Source: Desulfatitalea sp. BRH_c12 (GTDB lineage Bacteria; Desulfobacterota; Desulfobacteria; Desulfobacterales; Desulfosarcinaceae). Taken from it: a stretch of 64,000 nucleotides of DNA. Shown here in pieces: positions 1 through 9,205 of the stretch (its first letter is position 1; the number at the start of each line of letters is the position of its first letter). The position numbers and the translations under genes are program-made. The notes beneath the pieces were generated by a model, which was not told the DNA's origin, searched no databases, and saw nothing but the letters and a program-made list of their open reading frames with translations. The stretch covers positions 1 through 64,000 of the forward strand of contig LADR01000089.1 of assembly GCA_000961655.1 (NCBI GenBank), in the 5' to 3' direction.

Positions 1-961
1 CAGATCGCCTTCGATGTCCATCTCCAGCCCGAGCATTTCTTCAGGATAGCCGGTCAAGCGGCTGACAATCCCCACCAGGGCCTGCGTGATTTTCGATGGT
101 GCAACTCCTGTCGCAGGCATTGCGGCAACGGGCGAGGGCAGCGGCGCGGAGGCCGGCGCCACATGCGCGCACAGGTAATCGCAAATCTGCCCGAGCGTTT
201 TCAATGTGCCGACCCTGTCGGGGGTCACCTTGGGCAGGTGGGGCAGGTGTTCTTCGAGCGCGGACAGGATCTCGACCCGCTTGATCGAGTCGATGCCCAG
301 ATCGCCTTCGATGTCCATCTCCAGCCCGAGCATTTCTTCAGGATAGCCGGTCAAGCGGCTGACAATCCCCACCAGGGCCTGCGTGATTTCCGATGGCGCA
401 ACTCCTGTCGCAGGCATTGCGGCAACGGGCGAGGGCGGCGGCGCGGAGGCCGGCGCCACATGCGCGCACAGGTAATCACAAATCTGCCCGAGCGTTTTCA
501 ATGTGCCGACCATGTCGGGGGTCACCTTGGGCAGGTGGGGCAGGTGTTCTTCGAGCGCGGACAGGATCTCGACCCGCTTGATCGAGTCGATGCCCAGATC
601 AGCTTCGATGTCCATCTCCAGCCCGAGCATCTCTTCAGGATAGCCGGTCAAGCGGCTGACAATCCCCACCAGGGCCTGCGTGATTTTCGATGGTGCAACT
701 CCTGTCGCAGGCATTGCGGCAACGGGCGAGGGCAGCGGCGCGGAGGCCGGCGCCACATGCGCGCACAGGTAATCGCAAATCTGCCCGAGCGTTTTCAATG
801 TGCCGACCCTGTCGGGGGTCACCTTGGGCAGGTGGGGCAGGTGTTCTTCGAGCGCGGACAGGATCTCGACCCGCTTGATCGAGTCGATGCCCAGATCGGC
901 TTCGATGTCCATCTCCAGCCCGAGCATCTCTTCAGGATAGCCGGTCAAGCGGCTGACAATC
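1..961 (-). repeat. Tandem 297-bp repeats encoding the PfaA acyl carrier proteins
   Basis: Identical landmarks recur every 297 bases (99 codons), for example at positions 1, 298, 595 and 892. Three full units and the start of a fourth are visible, and the array continues past the left edge. Units differ at only a few positions, and the inter-ACP linker is as conserved as the ACP itself. The similarity stops near 961, where the preceding Ala/Pro linker begins. Each unit is one phosphopantetheine-bearing ACP. Tandem ACP arrays are typical of PfaA proteins, and in known systems copy number affects product yield. Confidence 0.95.
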
Positions 962-3900
962 TGTATCAACGAGGCGCGCACCGTATCATCCAACACGTTC
1001 GAAGCGGCCGCGACGGTCTCTTCGGGGGGCGCTACAGGCGACTGCGCCGTTGCCGTAACCGGGCTCGCAGCAACGATTGCCGCTGGTGATGCTGCTGGCG
1101 CGACCATTTGCGCAATACCGGCGCGAGGGGCTGTCATGGCGGCGGCCGGCGGCAATGCCGCTGGGACAGCCCCCATGGCTGTGGCAGCCAGGGCCTGCGT
1201 ACTCTGAACCATTTGTTGCAATGTCCGATTGGCTTCGGCCTGCGTTTCAAGATATTTTTGATGCGCCTGGGTGGTTTGGGATTGCAAGGCCTGCATTGAG
1301 GACAATCCTTGCTGCACAGCGGCAAGGGCTTGGTTCAGAAATGTTTTTTGGGTATTCACGATAATTTGCTCACTCTGCAGTTTTTGGCGGTCTGCTGTTT
1401 TTAGGTCCGGGGGCGCCACGGGCGTCGTCAAAGAAGGTCCGTCCGGGATGGCCGGCGCGCCAGCGTGCAAAGAAGGCCGCGTCGAACCATGGCCATCGGT
1501 GCCGATGGCCACCTTTCTCAAGCCAGCCGTCGGGGCTTTTGGCGGGGTGCTGCTGCGGTAATTGGCCCCCGATAGCGAAATTCGCATGCGTGGCACCCGG
1601 CTTTTGGGCGCCGGTTTTTCCCAACGATCGAGTTGGATGGGGTATCCGAGCGCCGAAAGGTGGGCCAAGGTGCGCGCCAGGTCGACCAATCCGAATTCGC
1701 GCCCGGCTGAATTGTCCAATGCCAGCGCTTCGAAGGCGCGGCCTTTCAATATCGTCTTGGTCAGGCGGGTTAGCACCGATTTGGGGCCGATTTCGATAAA
1801 AGTCCGAACCCCTTTGTCGTAAAGGGCTTCGATGTTGCTTATAAAATCGACGGGATGGGCCAGTTGCCCACCCAGCAGCTGCTTTGCCGCCTGTGTCTCT
1901 TCAGGATAGACATCCCCAGTGGTGTTGCTCATGACCATGATATCGCCCGAGCGCCATTCAACCTGGTCCACCGCTTTTTGAAAGGGCTCCTGCGCAGCCG
2001 ACACCAGCGGGCTGTGAAAAGCTGCGGAAACCGGCAAATGGATCGTGTCCCATCCTTTTTGCCTGCACAGCGCTTCTGCCGCTTCAATAGCGGCGGCGGG
2101 GCCGGACAGGACACCCTGGTTCGGACTGTTGCGATTTGCCAGGACAACATTTTCCAAAGGATCGATCTGGCGGGCCAACTCTTCAATGGGCGCAATAACC
2201 GCCAGCATGCGCCCGGCACCGGCGGCTCCAGCTTGGGCCATGAGCCGGCCGCGCGCGACAGATAGCTTCCAGAGGTTTTCCCGGTCTATTCTGCCGGCCG
2301 CATACAAGGCCACAAGTTCGCCATAGCTATGACCGCAAGTGGCGTCCGGAGCGATTCCGAACCACCGCAGGGCTTCCAGCAGGGCGACGCTGACGGCGCC
2401 AATGGCGGGCTGGGCGACATCCGTTTCCCTTAAGCGCTGCTCATAGCGGTCTTTATCACCTGGCATGCGCGGATAGAGATATTCACTCAGGGGATGTGTG
2501 GCATCGAAGTGAAATGCAGCTTCCTGGAGCACATCCAAGCTGGCAGGCAAGCAGCAGATCAGGTCTCTGCCCATTCCCACATACTGGCTGCCCTGTCCGG
2601 GGAAAAGGAATGCGAGCGGGCCAGGCGATTTTCCATGCCCGATAAATACCGGGTAAGCGGCCGACGCGATTTCGCCGTTTCCGCTTCGCAAGCTTTTTTC
2701 AGCCGCCTGGCAGGATTGAACAACCTGATCCGGACGGTCTACGGCTATCACCATTACGGCACGAATGGCATCTTGGACCTGGAACTGTCGCCTGCTCTGA
2801 GCGGATTTACGTCCTATTTCCCGTGCGCTGCTGTGCGGCGTTATCGTTGCGGCCCATTGCTGAACCTGATCCGCAACAGTTTCACGGTTGCTGCCTGAAA
2901 ACGCCGCAATTTCAACACTACCATCCCAGGAAAGCTCCGCTTTTTGAGATTCGTACTCTTCGAGCACCGCATGAAAATTGCTGCCACCAAAGCCAAAGGC
3001 GCTGACGCCGGCCCGACGCGGCTTATCTTTTTCCGCGGGCCATGGACGCAAGCTGTGATTGATGTAAAAAGGGCTTTTTTCGACGCCCAGTTTGGCATCG
3101 GCAGGTTGGGCTTTAAGCGTCGGCGGCAGGACTTTATGATAAATGGCCAGGGCTGCCTTGATCAATCCGGCCGTACCCGCGGCGGCTTTGGTATGCCCGA
3201 TGTTTGATTTGACTGAGCCCAGGGCGCACCCATTGGCGGCAGCGCCTGCCTTGCCGAAGACATCGCACAGTGCCTTGAACTCCACCTGGTCACCCACGCG
3301 CGTGCCGGTGCCGTGCGCTTCGACCATCGCGATCGAGGCCGGATCAATGCCCGCCTTTTGATAGGCTCTGCGAAGCGCCAGCGCCTGTCCCTCGGGCCGG
3401 GGAGCGTAGATGCTTTGAGATTTACCATCGCTGGCCGATCCCAAGCCTTTAATAACAGCATAAATACGGTTGCCGTCCCGCTCGGCATCGGCCAAACGCT
3501 TGAGGACCACCATACCGATGCCCTCGCCGAGAACAGTCCCGTCCGCATCTTGTGAAAAGGGGCGAATGTCTCCGCTGGCCGAAAGTATCTGGGTCTTGGA
3601 AAAACACATGTGCATGAAGGCGTCATTGATGGTATCGACGCCACCGGTCAACACCAGATCTGAGCGGCCGGTCTCCAACTCCAGCAATCCCATGTGAATG
3701 GCGGCCATGGAACTGGCGCAGGCGGCATCAACAACACAATTGGTTCCTCCCAAATCAAAACGATTGGCAATCCGGCCTGCCACCACATTGCCCAGCAAAC
3801 CCGGAAAAGAATTCTCTTGCCAGGGGACATAGCGGTCGGAAATACCCTGGATCACTGCGTTGGCGGTGCTTTCAGGGACATTGTTGTCAGCCAAGGATTG

Positions 3901-4347
3901 TCGCCAGATAGGATGTCCCAACCGTGCGCCCAGGGGAATGACCAACTCCTGGGTACCGGTGACGCCCAAAATGACGCTGGCTTTGTCGCGGTCGAAAACC
4001 TTTCCGCCATCACCATATCCCGCGTCCGCCAAAGCTTGTTTGGCCACCAGCAACCCGAGCAGCTGTGAAGTATCGGTTGCTTCCAAAGCCGCTGGAGGAA
4101 TGCCGAACTCGGAAGGATCGAAGTCGATTCGTGGTAAAAAGCCACCCCTGTGGCAATAAATGTGATCGGGTTTTTTCGGATCGGGATCGTAGTAGTCGGT
4201 TAGATACTGGTGGGTATCCGGCGGATCGGAAACGGCATTGATACCGCGTGTCAGCAGTTTCAAAAAAGCCTTCAGATCCGAAGACTTGGCAAAAATGCAC
4301 CCGATGCCGACAATGGCGATCGATGATTGGTAAGGCTTTTTTTTCAT
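1..4347 (-). CDS. pfaA: PfaA-type polyunsaturated fatty acid / secondary lipid synthase, KS-MAT-ACPn (partial, 3' end beyond window)
   Basis: Iterative type I synthase subunit that loads malonyl units and condenses them on tandem ACPs. My own minus-strand translation from ATG at 4347 stays open to position 1 (1,449 codons). An N-terminal ketosynthase carries DAACASS (Cys about residue 210), VEAHGTGT and SNIGHTKAAAG. A malonyl/acyltransferase carries FPGQGSQYVG (about residue 580) and GHSYGE (about 673). A glutamine-rich, coiled-coil-like linker follows (about 980-1050), then an Ala/Pro linker and ACPs with the GIDSIKRVEIL motif (attachment serines about residues 1156, 1255 and 1354). A fourth ACP is cut by the window edge. 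The family normally continues into a ketoreductase and often a dehydratase, which would lie to the left. The next in-frame upstream ATG (4362) is followed at once by TGA, so 4347 is the first usable start; its ribosome-binding site is weak. pfaD lies on the same strand, separated by an opposite-strand gene. Confidence 0.93.
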   Translation of the reverse strand, partial: MKKKPYQSSIAIVGIGCIFAKSSDLKAFLKLLTRGINAVSDPPDTHQYLTDYYDPDPKKPDHIYCHRGGFLPRIDFDPSEFGIPPAALEATDTSQLLGLLVAKQALADAGYGDGGKVFDRDKASVILGVTGTQELVIPLGARLGHPIWRQSLADNNVPESTANAVIQGISDRYVPWQENSFPGLLGNVVAGRIANRFDLGGTNCVVDAACASSMAAIHMGLLELETGRSDLVLTGGVDTINDAFMHMCFSKTQILSASGDIRPFSQDADGTVLGEGIGMVVLKRLADAERDGNRIYAVIKGLGSASDGKSQSIYAPRPEGQALALRRAYQKAGIDPASIAMVEAHGTGTRVGDQVEFKALCDVFGKAGAAANGCALGSVKSNIGHTKAAAGTAGLIKAALAIYHKVLPPTLKAQPADAKLGVEKSPFYINHSLRPWPAEKDKPRRAGVSAFGFGGSNFHAVLEEYESQKAELSWDGSVEIAAFSGSNRETVADQVQQWAATITPHSSAREIGRKSAQSRRQFQVQDAIRAVMVIAVDRPDQVVQSCQAAEKSLRSGNGEIASAAYPVFIGHGKSPGPLAFLFPGQGSQYVGMGRDLICCLPASLDVLQEAAFHFDATHPLSEYLYPRMPGDKDRYEQRLRETDVAQPAIGAVSVALLEALRWFGIAPDATCGHSYGELVALYAAGRIDRENLWKLSVARGRLMAQAGAAGAGRMLAVIAPIEELARQIDPLENVVLANRNSPNQGVLSGPAAAIEAAEALCRQKGWDTIHLPVSAAFHSPLVSAAQEPFQKAVDQVEWRSGDIMVMSNTTGDVYPEETQAAKQLLGGQLAHPVDFISNIEALYDKGVRTFIEIGPKSVLTRLTKTILKGRAFEALALDNSAGREFGLVDLARTLAHLSALGYPIQLDRWEKPAPKSRVPRMRISLSGANYRSSTPPKAPTAGLRKVAIGTDGHGSTRPSLHAGAPAIPDGPSLTTPVAPPDLKTADRQKLQSEQIIVNTQKTFLNQALAAVQQGLSSMQALQSQTTQAHQKYLETQAEANRTLQQMVQSTQALAATAMGAVPAALPPAAAMTAPRAGIAQMVAPAASPAAIVAASPVTATAQSPVAPPEETVAAASNVLDDTVRASLIQIVSRLTGYPEEMLGLEMDIEADLGIDSIKRVEILSALEEHLPHLPKVTPDRVGTLKTLGQICDYLCAHVAPASAPLPSPVAAMPATGVAPSKITQALVGIVSRLTGYPEEMLGLEMDIEADLGIDSIKRVEILSALEEHLPHLPKVTPDMVGTLKTLGQICDYLCAHVAPASAPPPSPVAAMPATGVAPSEITQALVGIVSRLTGYPEEMLGLEMDIEGDLGIDSIKRVEILSALEEHLPHLPKVTPDRVGTLKTLGQICDYLCAHVAPASAPLPSPVAAMPATGVAPSKITQALVGIVSRLTGYPEEMLGLEMDIEGDL

Positions 4348-4523
4348 ATGGTATAATCACATGGCAGCGTTCCCTCGGTGGATCGATGAGGCAACCCGCG
4401 TCTGGTAAATGGATTGACCCTGACATCATGATGCCGCTTGGCACCTGATGCAGAACGTATATTCCGCCGACCTGAGATACATAAACTATCGCCCTGCTAT
4501 TTGCAATACTTGACGCACCCCCT

Positions 4524-4540
4524 TTTACTTGATAAGTAGA
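4524..4540. promoter_or_regulatory. Imperfect palindrome, candidate operator upstream of the pfa-locus regulator
   Basis: The site reads TTTACT-N5-AGTAGA, an inverted repeat with one mismatch. It lies 29-45 bases upstream of the ATG at 4569, in the divergent pfaA/regulator intergenic region (4348-4568). It has the same half-sites and the same 5-base spacer as the perfect palindrome at 4572-4590, and the centres are 49 bases apart. A TTGACG -35-like hexamer lies just upstream for the plus strand, but no strong -10 was found. Confidence 0.45.
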
Positions 4541-4568
4541 TATAACAACTCTAAAACTATAGAAACAC

Positions 4569-5087
4569 ATGATTTACTATAATAGTAAATACTTATCCGA
4601 AAAGCTTGGAATCAACCCGGCCAAATGGAAACGGTGGGCCAGAGAATTTTTACCGCCCGATCCATTGGGAGGGCTACAGTCCGGTGTCGCGCGCCAATTT
4701 AATGTGAAAGATGCGTTCAAGGTCTACTTGGGTGGGTATTTGGTCAGTGAAATGAAATTCACGATACCATATGCATCGCAAATTCTAACTGAATTATCTG
4801 CATGGCTTCAAAACAATGGTTTTTTTTCATTCAGCCCCCGACGGGATTCAAAGAACTGCCCCCAACCTTACCACATTTATATTTATGGCGTAGGGCCGCA
4901 ACGGTTTGCTTATGCCGTTCGCATGGTGGCCGCGACCGAGTCCTGCGATGAACGTCACCATCAGCAGACGTTTTTACAGACGCTGATCGGTACCGATAAA
5001 GATCCGCTCATTGCAGGTACCGCCAAGAGCGGCCATCTCCTGGCGATTAGCGCGCTGTATTGCGATTTCCTGGACCACATCGCCTGA
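4569..5087 (+). CDS. Small putative DNA-binding protein inside the pfa locus
   Basis: 172 residues, divergent from pfaA and convergent with pfaD (6-base gap to the pfaD stop). The N-terminus (KYLSEKLGINPAKWKRWAREFLPPD) resembles a MerR/excisionase-type helix-turn-helix, with a basic segment after LGINPAKW. The rest (about 75-172) has no motif I recognise. No membrane segments or signal peptide are evident. The gene sits alone on the plus strand between two lipid-synthase genes and has palindromic sites upstream and over its first codons, so a local regulator is the likeliest role. The HTH reading rests on pattern only; a small synthase accessory protein is the alternative. Confidence 0.6.
   Translation: MIYYNSKYLSEKLGINPAKWKRWAREFLPPDPLGGLQSGVARQFNVKDAFKVYLGGYLVSEMKFTIPYASQILTELSAWLQNNGFFSFSPRRDSKNCPQPYHIYIYGVGPQRFAYAVRMVAATESCDERHHQQTFLQTLIGTDKDPLIAGTAKSGHLLAISALYCDFLDHIA
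4572..4590. promoter_or_regulatory. Perfect 19-bp palindrome at the start of the regulator gene
   Basis: ATTTACTATAATAGTAAAT has 9-base arms around one central base and contains the TTTACT-N5-AGTAAA core. It covers codons 2-8 of the gene starting at 4569. The sequence alone shows an inverted repeat. That it binds the adjacent putative HTH protein (autoregulation, with shared control of pfaA) is an inference from position and from the second related site at 4524-4540. Confidence 0.5.
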
Positions 5088-5093
5088 GCAACT

Positions 5094-6815
5094 TCAGCAT
5101 TGCATCCTTTTATTGATTTCATCGACCGTCAACGGTCTGAAAATAGCCGCCTGATGCGGGACGCCAACACCCTGGTTGCGTAACCAGCTGCAACGGATGA
5201 TTCCGGCGGCGCCATAAAGAAGATTCAAAGCAATGGCCGCGGCACACCGCTGGGAAGGTTCTTCCAGAAAGGAGCCTTTGGTCCATGCGTTGAATGCCCC
5301 CATCGCAGGTCCGCACCAGATCTGATAATCCATTCTCCGACTGGGTTCTCCCGATTTGGCCCAAAGGGACGATTGCCCTAAATAAGACCTGAACACCAAC
5401 GCCATCTTGTGTTTCGGATCCCGTTGGGCGCGTTCAATCTGGGACGGGTCACGCTGTTCGAAGAACCGTTGGGTTTGATCCCAGGCCTGATCAAAGCTGG
5501 ATCTCAAAAAATCTTTTTCGATCACTGTTCGGGCCGGCGCCGGCAACTGACCGAAGTCGTCGTAGGCACGATAAAGTTCATACAGTTTGGCCGCGCGCAT
5601 GGCAAACATGGTTCCTCGTTTGAGAACCTGGACCTTCACGCCCATTTCGAACATATCGGCGGCCGGTGCCATGGCAACGTCCGCTTGGGCGGCTTGGGCC
5701 AGCATTTCACGTACGGTTTGAGATGTATCGGCCTGAATGCTGGCTTGGTTGATAGAACCGGTCAATACATAGGCCGCGCCCATAGCGAATGCGGCCGCTG
5801 TCGCTTCTGGAGTGGCAATGCCGCCACCCAGCCCCACGCGCAATGGCATTGCAAAACGATGCTCACGCATGGCTTCGTCGCGCAAGGCCAGGAAAGTCGG
5901 CAGCATAGTCAATGCCGGTCGATTGTCGGTATGCCCACCCGAGTCCGCTTCGGCAGTCATATCCTGGGCCATGGGTATGTGGCTCGCCAACTGAGCTTCG
6001 TTTTGACTGATCTTTCCAATGCGCAGCAATTCGTCGAGCATTTTCGGGGGTGGCGGCGCAAAGAAACGGCTGGCCACTTCGACACGCGATACTTTTGCAA
6101 CCACTCGGTTGGGACAAACGATGCTGCCATCCGGCGTCTGATGGATCCCCTTGACCCGAAAATACACCAATGGCAACGTCAGCGCGAGATAGGCGGATGC
6201 GCTGACCAAATGAATGCCCCTATTAAGATAAAGATCAACGACCGCCGTTTCCAATTGCGGATCGTTGGGACTATGGATGAGGTTGAAACCATAGGCATAT
6301 GCATTGCGATCGCCATTCAGGAGGTCGATGGCGCGCGCCACCTGAGACAGGGACAATCCGCCCGCTCCGAAAAAACCGATCATGCCCGCCTGGCCGGCCG
6401 CCTGAAGCAACGCCACGGAGGTAATGCCGTTGGCCATGGCCCCGACCACATAGGCATAACGCAGGCCTAAATCTGCTTTAAAACCGGCATCTCCGAGATC
6501 GGCCGGGAGCAGGGGCGGGGCGAATCCCAGTAAAGGGTCCCCGGCATCCGCTTCTTTCAGGGGATCACCCCAGACCATTGTTCCTGTGTGCGTGACCGCG
6601 GGGCCATCCTCATGGGCGACCACATAGATGGGGCGTCCGGAATTAGCGATGGCTTCTTTGAATGCTGTTGCACCCGTTCGTGGTTCTTTGCGGTTTCCGA
6701 TCCATTTTCCGCGGGTTACTGGTAGGCTGGTGTTGATCACGTTGGGTTCCCTTGGTACGTTCGTTAGCGCAGTCCATACTGCTGATAGGACCTCATCGAG
6801 GTCAAAAGGTATCAA
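5094..6815 (-). CDS. pfaD: PfaD-type trans-acting enoyl reductase
   Basis: 573 residues, the usual PfaD size. It is an FMN-dependent nitronate-monooxygenase-like TIM barrel that reduces enoyl intermediates on the PUFA synthase. GMIGFFGAGGLSLSQVARAI, LRVGLGGGIATPEATAAAFAMGA and AYVLTGSINQAS (flavin-binding segments), the MFEMGVKVQVLKRGTMFAMRA segment and a helical C-terminus with FRSYLGQSS all fit PfaD. The only suitable start is TTG at 6815: an in-frame stop lies 9 codons upstream and the first ATG is deep inside the conserved region. AGG sits 9 bases before the TTG. It is co-oriented with pfaA but not contiguous with it. Confidence 0.92.
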   Translation of the reverse strand: MIPFDLDEVLSAVWTALTNVPREPNVINTSLPVTRGKWIGNRKEPRTGATAFKEAIANSGRPIYVVAHEDGPAVTHTGTMVWGDPLKEADAGDPLLGFAPPLLPADLGDAGFKADLGLRYAYVVGAMANGITSVALLQAAGQAGMIGFFGAGGLSLSQVARAIDLLNGDRNAYAYGFNLIHSPNDPQLETAVVDLYLNRGIHLVSASAYLALTLPLVYFRVKGIHQTPDGSIVCPNRVVAKVSRVEVASRFFAPPPPKMLDELLRIGKISQNEAQLASHIPMAQDMTAEADSGGHTDNRPALTMLPTFLALRDEAMREHRFAMPLRVGLGGGIATPEATAAAFAMGAAYVLTGSINQASIQADTSQTVREMLAQAAQADVAMAPAADMFEMGVKVQVLKRGTMFAMRAAKLYELYRAYDDFGQLPAPARTVIEKDFLRSSFDQAWDQTQRFFEQRDPSQIERAQRDPKHKMALVFRSYLGQSSLWAKSGEPSRRMDYQIWCGPAMGAFNAWTKGSFLEEPSQRCAAAIALNLLYGAAGIIRCSWLRNQGVGVPHQAAIFRPLTVDEINKRMQC

Positions 6816-6838
6816 TTTCGAGTGCCTGAATCGGTCCC

Positions 6839-6866
6839 GTTAATCAAGATGCGCAAGGATTGTCAA
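6839..6866 (-). promoter_or_regulatory. Weak candidate promoter for pfaD
   Basis: On the minus strand a perfect TTGACA (6861-6866) is followed after 16 bases by ATTAAC, a poor -10. This leaves a short leader before the TTG start at 6815. The 311-base pfaD-xerD intergenic region (6816-7126) holds nothing else I can identify. Confidence 0.3.
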
Positions 6867-7126
6867 TACAGTGTTTGGTTCAGCTATATTTACAAGCCCT
6901 GGGGGAGAGGGGCTACACCACGCGCAATATCATATAAGGGCGCCTCTTTCAGTGCAGATCCCGAAGATCCAACTGGTTAGATAAGATATGTCGATGTTCA
7001 CCTTCACGGGCGGCCTGCTTGGGATGACAATAGTTAACAATTAAGTGTTCACTGTCAATCACCCGCAAGATAGCCGCGGATGGGCGGCAAATCATGCTTC
7101 CGGAGGGACCATCGCACGGACTTCAT

Positions 7127-8035
7127 TCATCCTCGCGGATGAAACTTACGATGAATTTCGATCAACCGTTTCTGCGCCACATGGGTGTAAATTTGAGTGG
7201 TCGCGATATCCACATGTCCCAACATCACCTGAACCGCCCGCAGATCGGCCCCGCCTTCCAACAAATGACTGGCAAAAGAATGGCGCAGACTGTGAGGGGT
7301 TATTCTTTTGATAATTCGGGCCTTCAGAGCATACCGGCGCAATAATTTCCAGAATCCTTGGCGTGTCATGGGTTTACCGGCACGGGCAACAAAAAAAGCG
7401 TGACTGGGCTCATTTTTGACCAAGGCAGGCCGCGAGAGACGGAGATATTCCAAGAGGCAGGCGATCGCCTTGCTACCAATCGGCACGATCCGTTCTTTGC
7501 TGCCCTTGCCCATTACACGCACAAAACCCGCCTCCAGGTTAACGGCGGTGACGGGCAGGTCGACCAGTTCGGAAACGCGCAATCCAGCCGCGTAGATCAG
7601 TTCCAGCATGGCGGCATCGCGCAACCCTCGGGCGGTCTGCCGATCGGGCGTCGCAAGCAGATCGTCAATTTCGGAGACATTAAGGATGTCCGGCAGTTTT
7701 AGACCGCTTTTGGGCAGGTCGATCGTCTGGGCGACATTTTTTTGAAGAACGCCCAAACGCGTCAGGAATTGATAAAATCCGCGAAGAGCGACCAAGTGTC
7801 TGGCACGCGTCCTGGCGCCACGGCCGGCGTTTCTCATGTCGATGATATATTTCAGAAGAGCGGTCGTATCGGCCTCGCCAATGGATCTAATATCTTGCTC
7901 ATTCAAAAAGACCTGAAACGCATTGAGATCACCCGCATACGCTTGAACCGTTTTGGCGGCCAAGCCTTTTTCAACCAAGAGATAATTAATGTATTGATCG
8001 ACCCATTTATCAATAAGTAGCTGATCTTCTGCCAT
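7127..8035 (-). CDS. xerD: XerD-type tyrosine recombinase
   Basis: 302 residues from ATG at 8035, which has GAGAG at good spacing; an ATG at 8047 has none. The N-terminal SAM-like core-binding domain (KTVQAYAGDLNAFQVFL) is followed by a catalytic domain with the full R-K-H-R-H-Y set: AAGLRVSEL (Arg), GKGSKER (Lys), HSLRHSFA (His, Arg), LGH (His) and TTQIYTHV (Tyr nucleophile). The family resolves chromosome dimers at dif together with XerC and FtsK. The length and the lack of phage neighbours favour a housekeeping Xer over an integrase. It lies 51 bases downstream of the M24 peptidase gene and is probably co-transcribed with it. XerC versus XerD is not certain from sequence alone. Confidence 0.88.
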   Translation of the reverse strand: MAEDQLLIDKWVDQYINYLLVEKGLAAKTVQAYAGDLNAFQVFLNEQDIRSIGEADTTALLKYIIDMRNAGRGARTRARHLVALRGFYQFLTRLGVLQKNVAQTIDLPKSGLKLPDILNVSEIDDLLATPDRQTARGLRDAAMLELIYAAGLRVSELVDLPVTAVNLEAGFVRVMGKGSKERIVPIGSKAIACLLEYLRLSRPALVKNEPSHAFFVARAGKPMTRQGFWKLLRRYALKARIIKRITPHSLRHSFASHLLEGGADLRAVQVMLGHVDIATTQIYTHVAQKRLIEIHRKFHPRG

Positions 8036-8086
8036 TTGTGCTCTCATATGTGCTTGTGCTTGGCGTCGCGGCAGCGTGCCAGCAAA

Positions 8087-9205
8087 TCAGATCTGGTCAA
8101 TCGCATAGGTCGTGCTCAGGTGATTGAGAACCTCAGGGCCATGCTCGCCGACAACCACCTGGTGTTCGATGCGGACGCCCCCCCATTCCGGCAGGTAGAT
8201 GCCCGGCTCCACCGTCACGATCATGCCCGCTTCCAGTATGGTCTCCTTCAATGGGCTCAAGCGCGGTGCCTCATGAACGGCCAGTCCGGTACCGTGCCCC
8301 AGGCCATGCCCGAATTTGCCTTCATACCCATTGTTGTGAATATGGTCCCGCGCCACTGCATCCACGGCCTTGCTGCTGGCGCCGGCTTTGATGGCGGCAA
8401 TGGCTCTTTGCTGAGCTTCCAACACGGTTTGATGAACCCTTAAAAAGGTGTCATCAGGCGGTCCCAGGATAACCGTGCGCGAAGTATCCGAGCAATACCC
8501 ATTTAATTTTGCGCCCCAGTCGAACAGAATGGGTTCACCGGTTCGTATTTCGCGATCCGAAGGAATAGCGTGGGGCAGGGCACTGTTCGGACCTGCGGCG
8601 ATGATGCTCGGAAAAGACAGGTCGTCCGCGCCTTTTTGGCGCATGGCTTGTTCCAGGGCCCAGGCAATGCTTTTTTCGCTCATGCCGGGCTTGAGCGTTT
8701 TGACCACCTGCCGGAAGGCCCCTTCGGCAATGGCCAAAGCCTTTTGGGTACGTTGGATTTCGTCAGGCGATTTGATCAGCCGCATGGTTTCGACAAATGC
8801 GTCAAGCGGGACAAGTGTGACACAATGGCCGCTGCTGCTAAGTTCTTGTTCCAACACGGTATGCTGGTGGAAGGATACACGGTTGCTTTCGAATCCCATT
8901 TTGTGAATATTGAATCGCTTGGTGAGCTCGACCAATTCCTGGGCTAACCCTTTGCGGTAGATGATCACCTCGAACAAGGGGGCTTCGCGAAGCGCTTGCA
9001 GTTCAAAACGGGAGTCGGTGGCCAGAACTTGTGCGTCGGCAGTGATCAGCAGTGCTCCCGCCGATTCATCAAACTGGTGTTCTTCACCTGTAAAACCACT
9101 TAAATAGCGTCGATTTTCTTCGACCAGAACCAATAATGCGTCAATTCCAGCATCCGCCATCAAGGTCCGGACCTTGGTCAACCGCGCGTCTATGATATCA
9201 TCCAT
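8087..9205 (-). CDS. Xaa-Pro aminopeptidase (M24B metallopeptidase)
   Basis: 372 residues. A creatinase-type N-terminal domain (LMADAGIDALLVLVEENRRYLSGFTG) precedes a pita-bread catalytic domain. Metal ligands are visible: FDWGAKLNGYCSDTSRT (two Asp), GHGLGHGTGLAVHEAPRL (His), VTVEPGIY (Glu) and GVRIEHQVVV (Glu). It removes N-terminal residues that precede proline. An upstream in-frame TTG (9232) exists, but ATG at 9205 has GGAGA just before it and is preferred. First gene of a probable two-gene unit with xerD. Confidence 0.88.
   Translation of the reverse strand: MDDIIDARLTKVRTLMADAGIDALLVLVEENRRYLSGFTGEEHQFDESAGALLITADAQVLATDSRFELQALREAPLFEVIIYRKGLAQELVELTKRFNIHKMGFESNRVSFHQHTVLEQELSSSGHCVTLVPLDAFVETMRLIKSPDEIQRTQKALAIAEGAFRQVVKTLKPGMSEKSIAWALEQAMRQKGADDLSFPSIIAAGPNSALPHAIPSDREIRTGEPILFDWGAKLNGYCSDTSRTVILGPPDDTFLRVHQTVLEAQQRAIAAIKAGASSKAVDAVARDHIHNNGYEGKFGHGLGHGTGLAVHEAPRLSPLKETILEAGMIVTVEPGIYLPEWGGVRIEHQVVVGEHGPEVLNHLSTTYAIDQI

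Noticed and set aside
1-961. Regularly spaced direct repeats that could suggest a CRISPR or satellite array
   Set aside because: The unit is 297 bp, contains no variable spacers and stays in frame with the ACP-coding sequence.
163-1089. 308-codon plus-strand open frame with repeated MRAQVI.NLPERFQ segments
   Set aside because: It is the antisense of the pfaA ACP repeats; the minus-strand frame encodes clear ACP motifs, and the plus frame has no recognisable family.
4010-4570. 186-codon minus-strand open frame over the pfaA start
   Set aside because: Out of frame with the KS domain, which begins at 4347; the product has no recognisable domain.
5409-6470. 353-codon plus-strand open frame
   Set aside because: Lies entirely antisense to pfaD, whose protein has conserved flavin-binding motifs; the plus-strand product is rich in Arg/His/Gln and matches nothing.
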